Source: Paraburkholderia sp. PGU19 (lineage in GTDB: Bacteria > Pseudomonadota > Gammaproteobacteria > Burkholderiales > Burkholderiaceae). From it: DNA of 64,000 bases. Each line of letters begins with the position of its first letter. Position 1 is the first letter of the stretch. The stretch lies in assembly GCF_013426915.1 (NCBI RefSeq), contig NZ_AP023180.1:1550001-1614000 (forward strand), written 5' to 3'. A program made the translations under genes and the position numbers. Under the pieces are notes generated by a model. It was given only the letters and a program-made list of their open reading frames with translations, was not told the origin of the DNA and did not search any database. Shown piece after piece: positions 62,775 to 64,000 of this stretch.

Positions 62775-64000
62775 TTAGTCCAGCGTGATCCACACGGCCT
62801 TGGTCTCCGTGAGAGCGTCGAGCTGCTCCGGGCCCAGGTCCTTGCCGAAACCCGACTCCTTGACGCCGCCGAACGGCATCGATGGATCGATCGTGCTGTG
62901 GGCGTTGACGTAGACCGTGCCGGCATGCAGTTGCGGGATCAGCGCATGCACACGCTTCAGATCGTTCGAATAGATCGCGGCCGCGAGGCCATAGGGTGAG
63001 TCGTTGGCGAGCGTCAGCGCTTCGCTGACGTCGTCGAACGGCGCGGTCACCAGCACAGGGCCGAAGATTTCTTCGCGGACGATCTTCATGTCGCTGCGGC
63101 AATGCGCGAAGATGGTCGGCTGAACGAAAAAGCCCGGCCCGTCCAGCTGGCGCCCGCCATAAAGCACTTCCGCACCTTCGCGGCGCCCTGTTTCAATGTA
63201 GGTCATCACGCGGTCCTTCTGTGCCGCCGACACCAGCGGACTGATGAAGCAGTCGCGATCCAGCCCCGGCGCAATCTTCAGCGTTCGCGTGTAATCGACC
63301 AGCGCGGCATGAAACCGGTCGTGAAGTTTGCGCTGCACATAGACACGGCTGCCGGCGTCGCACACCTGCCCGGCGTTGAAGAACATGCCGTTCGCCACCG
63401 CGCGTGCCGCTGCATCGACATCCGCGTCGTCGAGCACGAGTACGGGCGATTTTCCGCCGAGTTCCAGCGTGACTCGCCGGATGCCGCCGGCAGCCGTGCG
63501 GCCAACCGTACGCCCCACCTCCGTGGAGCCCGTGAAGGTCACCTTGTCGATGCCCGGATGGCTGGCCATGGCCGCACCCACCACGCTGCCGTGCCCCGTC
63601 ACGACGTTGACGACGCCATCGGGAAAGCCAGCCTCCTGAACCAGTTCTGCAAAACGCAGTGTCGACAGCGAGGTGAGTTCCGCTGGCTTGATCACGACGG
63701 TGCAGCCTGCCGCGAGCGCGGCCGCCACCTTCCATGCCATCGTCTGAAGCGGAAAATTCCATGGCACGATCACACCGACCACGCCGACTGGCTCCTTGCG
63801 CGTGTAGGCCACATAGTTGCCCGGCAGCGATGGCTCGACAGTCCGTCCTTGAAGCTTCGACGGCCAGCCCGCGAAATAGCGGAAGGTATCGACGGTGCCC
63901 TGAATGTCGACATCCCGTGCCTGGGAAACCGATTTGCCGACGTCGATCGATTCGATTTCGGCAAGCTCGGTCGCGTGCGTTTCGATCAGGTCCGCGAGCC
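62775..64000 (-). CDS. aldehyde dehydrogenase, N-terminus beyond the right edge
   Basis: The visible 408 residues cover most of an NAD(P)-dependent aldehyde dehydrogenase. The 5' end runs off the window; the frame enters as LADLIETHATELAEIESIDV. It shows VPWNFPLQTMAWKVAAALAAG, the catalytic Glu in VTLELGGKSP, the catalytic Cys in NAGQVCDAGSRVYV and EEIFGPVLVTAPFDD. The C-terminal KAVWITLD is the usual end. It is the first visible gene of the unit with the NCS1 permease and GMC dehydrogenase, so it probably oxidises the aldehyde that the GMC enzyme makes. The specific aldehyde is unknown. Confidence 0.92.
   Translation of the reverse strand, partial: LADLIETHATELAEIESIDVGKSVSQARDVDIQGTVDTFRYFAGWPSKLQGRTVEPSLPGNYVAYTRKEPVGVVGVIVPWNFPLQTMAWKVAAALAAGCTVVIKPAELTSLSTLRFAELVQEAGFPDGVVNVVTGHGSVVGAAMASHPGIDKVTFTGSTEVGRTVGRTAAGGIRRVTLELGGKSPVLVLDDADVDAAARAVANGMFFNAGQVCDAGSRVYVQRKLHDRFHAALVDYTRTLKIAPGLDRDCFISPLVSAAQKDRVMTYIETGRREGAEVLYGGRQLDGPGFFVQPTIFAHCRSDMKIVREEIFGPVLVTAPFDDVSEALTLANDSPYGLAAAIYSNDLKRVHALIPQLHAGTVYVNAHSTIDPSMPFGGVKESGFGKDLGPEQLDALTETKAVWITLD

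Overview
The window is high-GC, densely packed DNA typical of Burkholderiaceae, most likely Paraburkholderia or Caballeronia. The grounds are the protein repertoire: a Burkholderia-type 16-strand porin, DUF2291 next to a ribose-type ABC transporter, a D-apiose gene set like that described in Paraburkholderia, and many LysR/GntR-controlled catabolic operons. I see no rRNA, tRNA, CRISPR array, intact IS or prophage. It reads as a catabolic, accessory-rich replicon segment.

Layout. 1-3.1 kb: the start of an RND adaptor gene (cut by the window edge), an esterase-like protein with Asp in place of the nucleophilic Ser, a divergent LysR regulator and a small exported protein. 3.2-12.8 kb: a divergent sulfur-amino-acid module. 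The leftward operon starts with a 43-codon leader ORF, then ABC ATPase, thiol dioxygenase, C-S lyase, four-domain rhodanese, substrate-binding protein and FAD oxidoreductase, mostly with 1-4 nt overlaps, and ends at a good terminator. The rightward operon holds a second binding protein and two permeases. 12.9-18.2 kb: a MerR regulator fused to a P-loop domain, small stress-type proteins, and Ku overlapping a MerR-HTH/TPR protein. 18.3-22.1 kb: a class V PLP enzyme, a DctA-type symporter and a divergent LysR.

22.7-36.2 kb is a complete D-apiose/D-apionate island: GntR regulator, 3-oxo-isoapionate kinase, RuBisCO-like OiaX, ApnO, an MFS carrier, ApnL lactonase, ApsD dehydrogenase and a ribose-type ABC importer with DUF2291. 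The same 19-bp operator-like word lies before the regulator, the carrier operon and the importer operon, so one regulator plausibly controls all three units. 36.4-42 kb is a patchwork of small orphan genes: a cold-shock protein, a secreted propeller-like protein, an RNase-Sa-like lipoprotein that has lost its catalytic Glu and His, and a small gene under two tandem LexA boxes.

42.1-46.4 kb: galactarate dehydratase diverging from 5-dehydro-4-deoxyglucarate dehydratase and a sugar-acid carrier, with one 13-bp operator word placed symmetrically before each start. 46.4-51.6 kb: an unassigned catabolic unit (hydroxyacid dehydrogenase diverging from SDR, MFS, VOC protein and a citrate synthase with an N-terminal HTH), flanking two TTGATT-N5-AATCAA palindromes. 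51.7-59.3 kb: small lipoprotein, porin, a TctDE-like two-component system, a NitT/TauT-type ABC transporter and a fragment of an EAL protein. 59.4-64 kb: GMC (choline-dehydrogenase-like) oxidoreductase, NCS1 permease and an aldehyde dehydrogenase cut by the right edge, which looks like uptake plus alcohol-to-acid oxidation.
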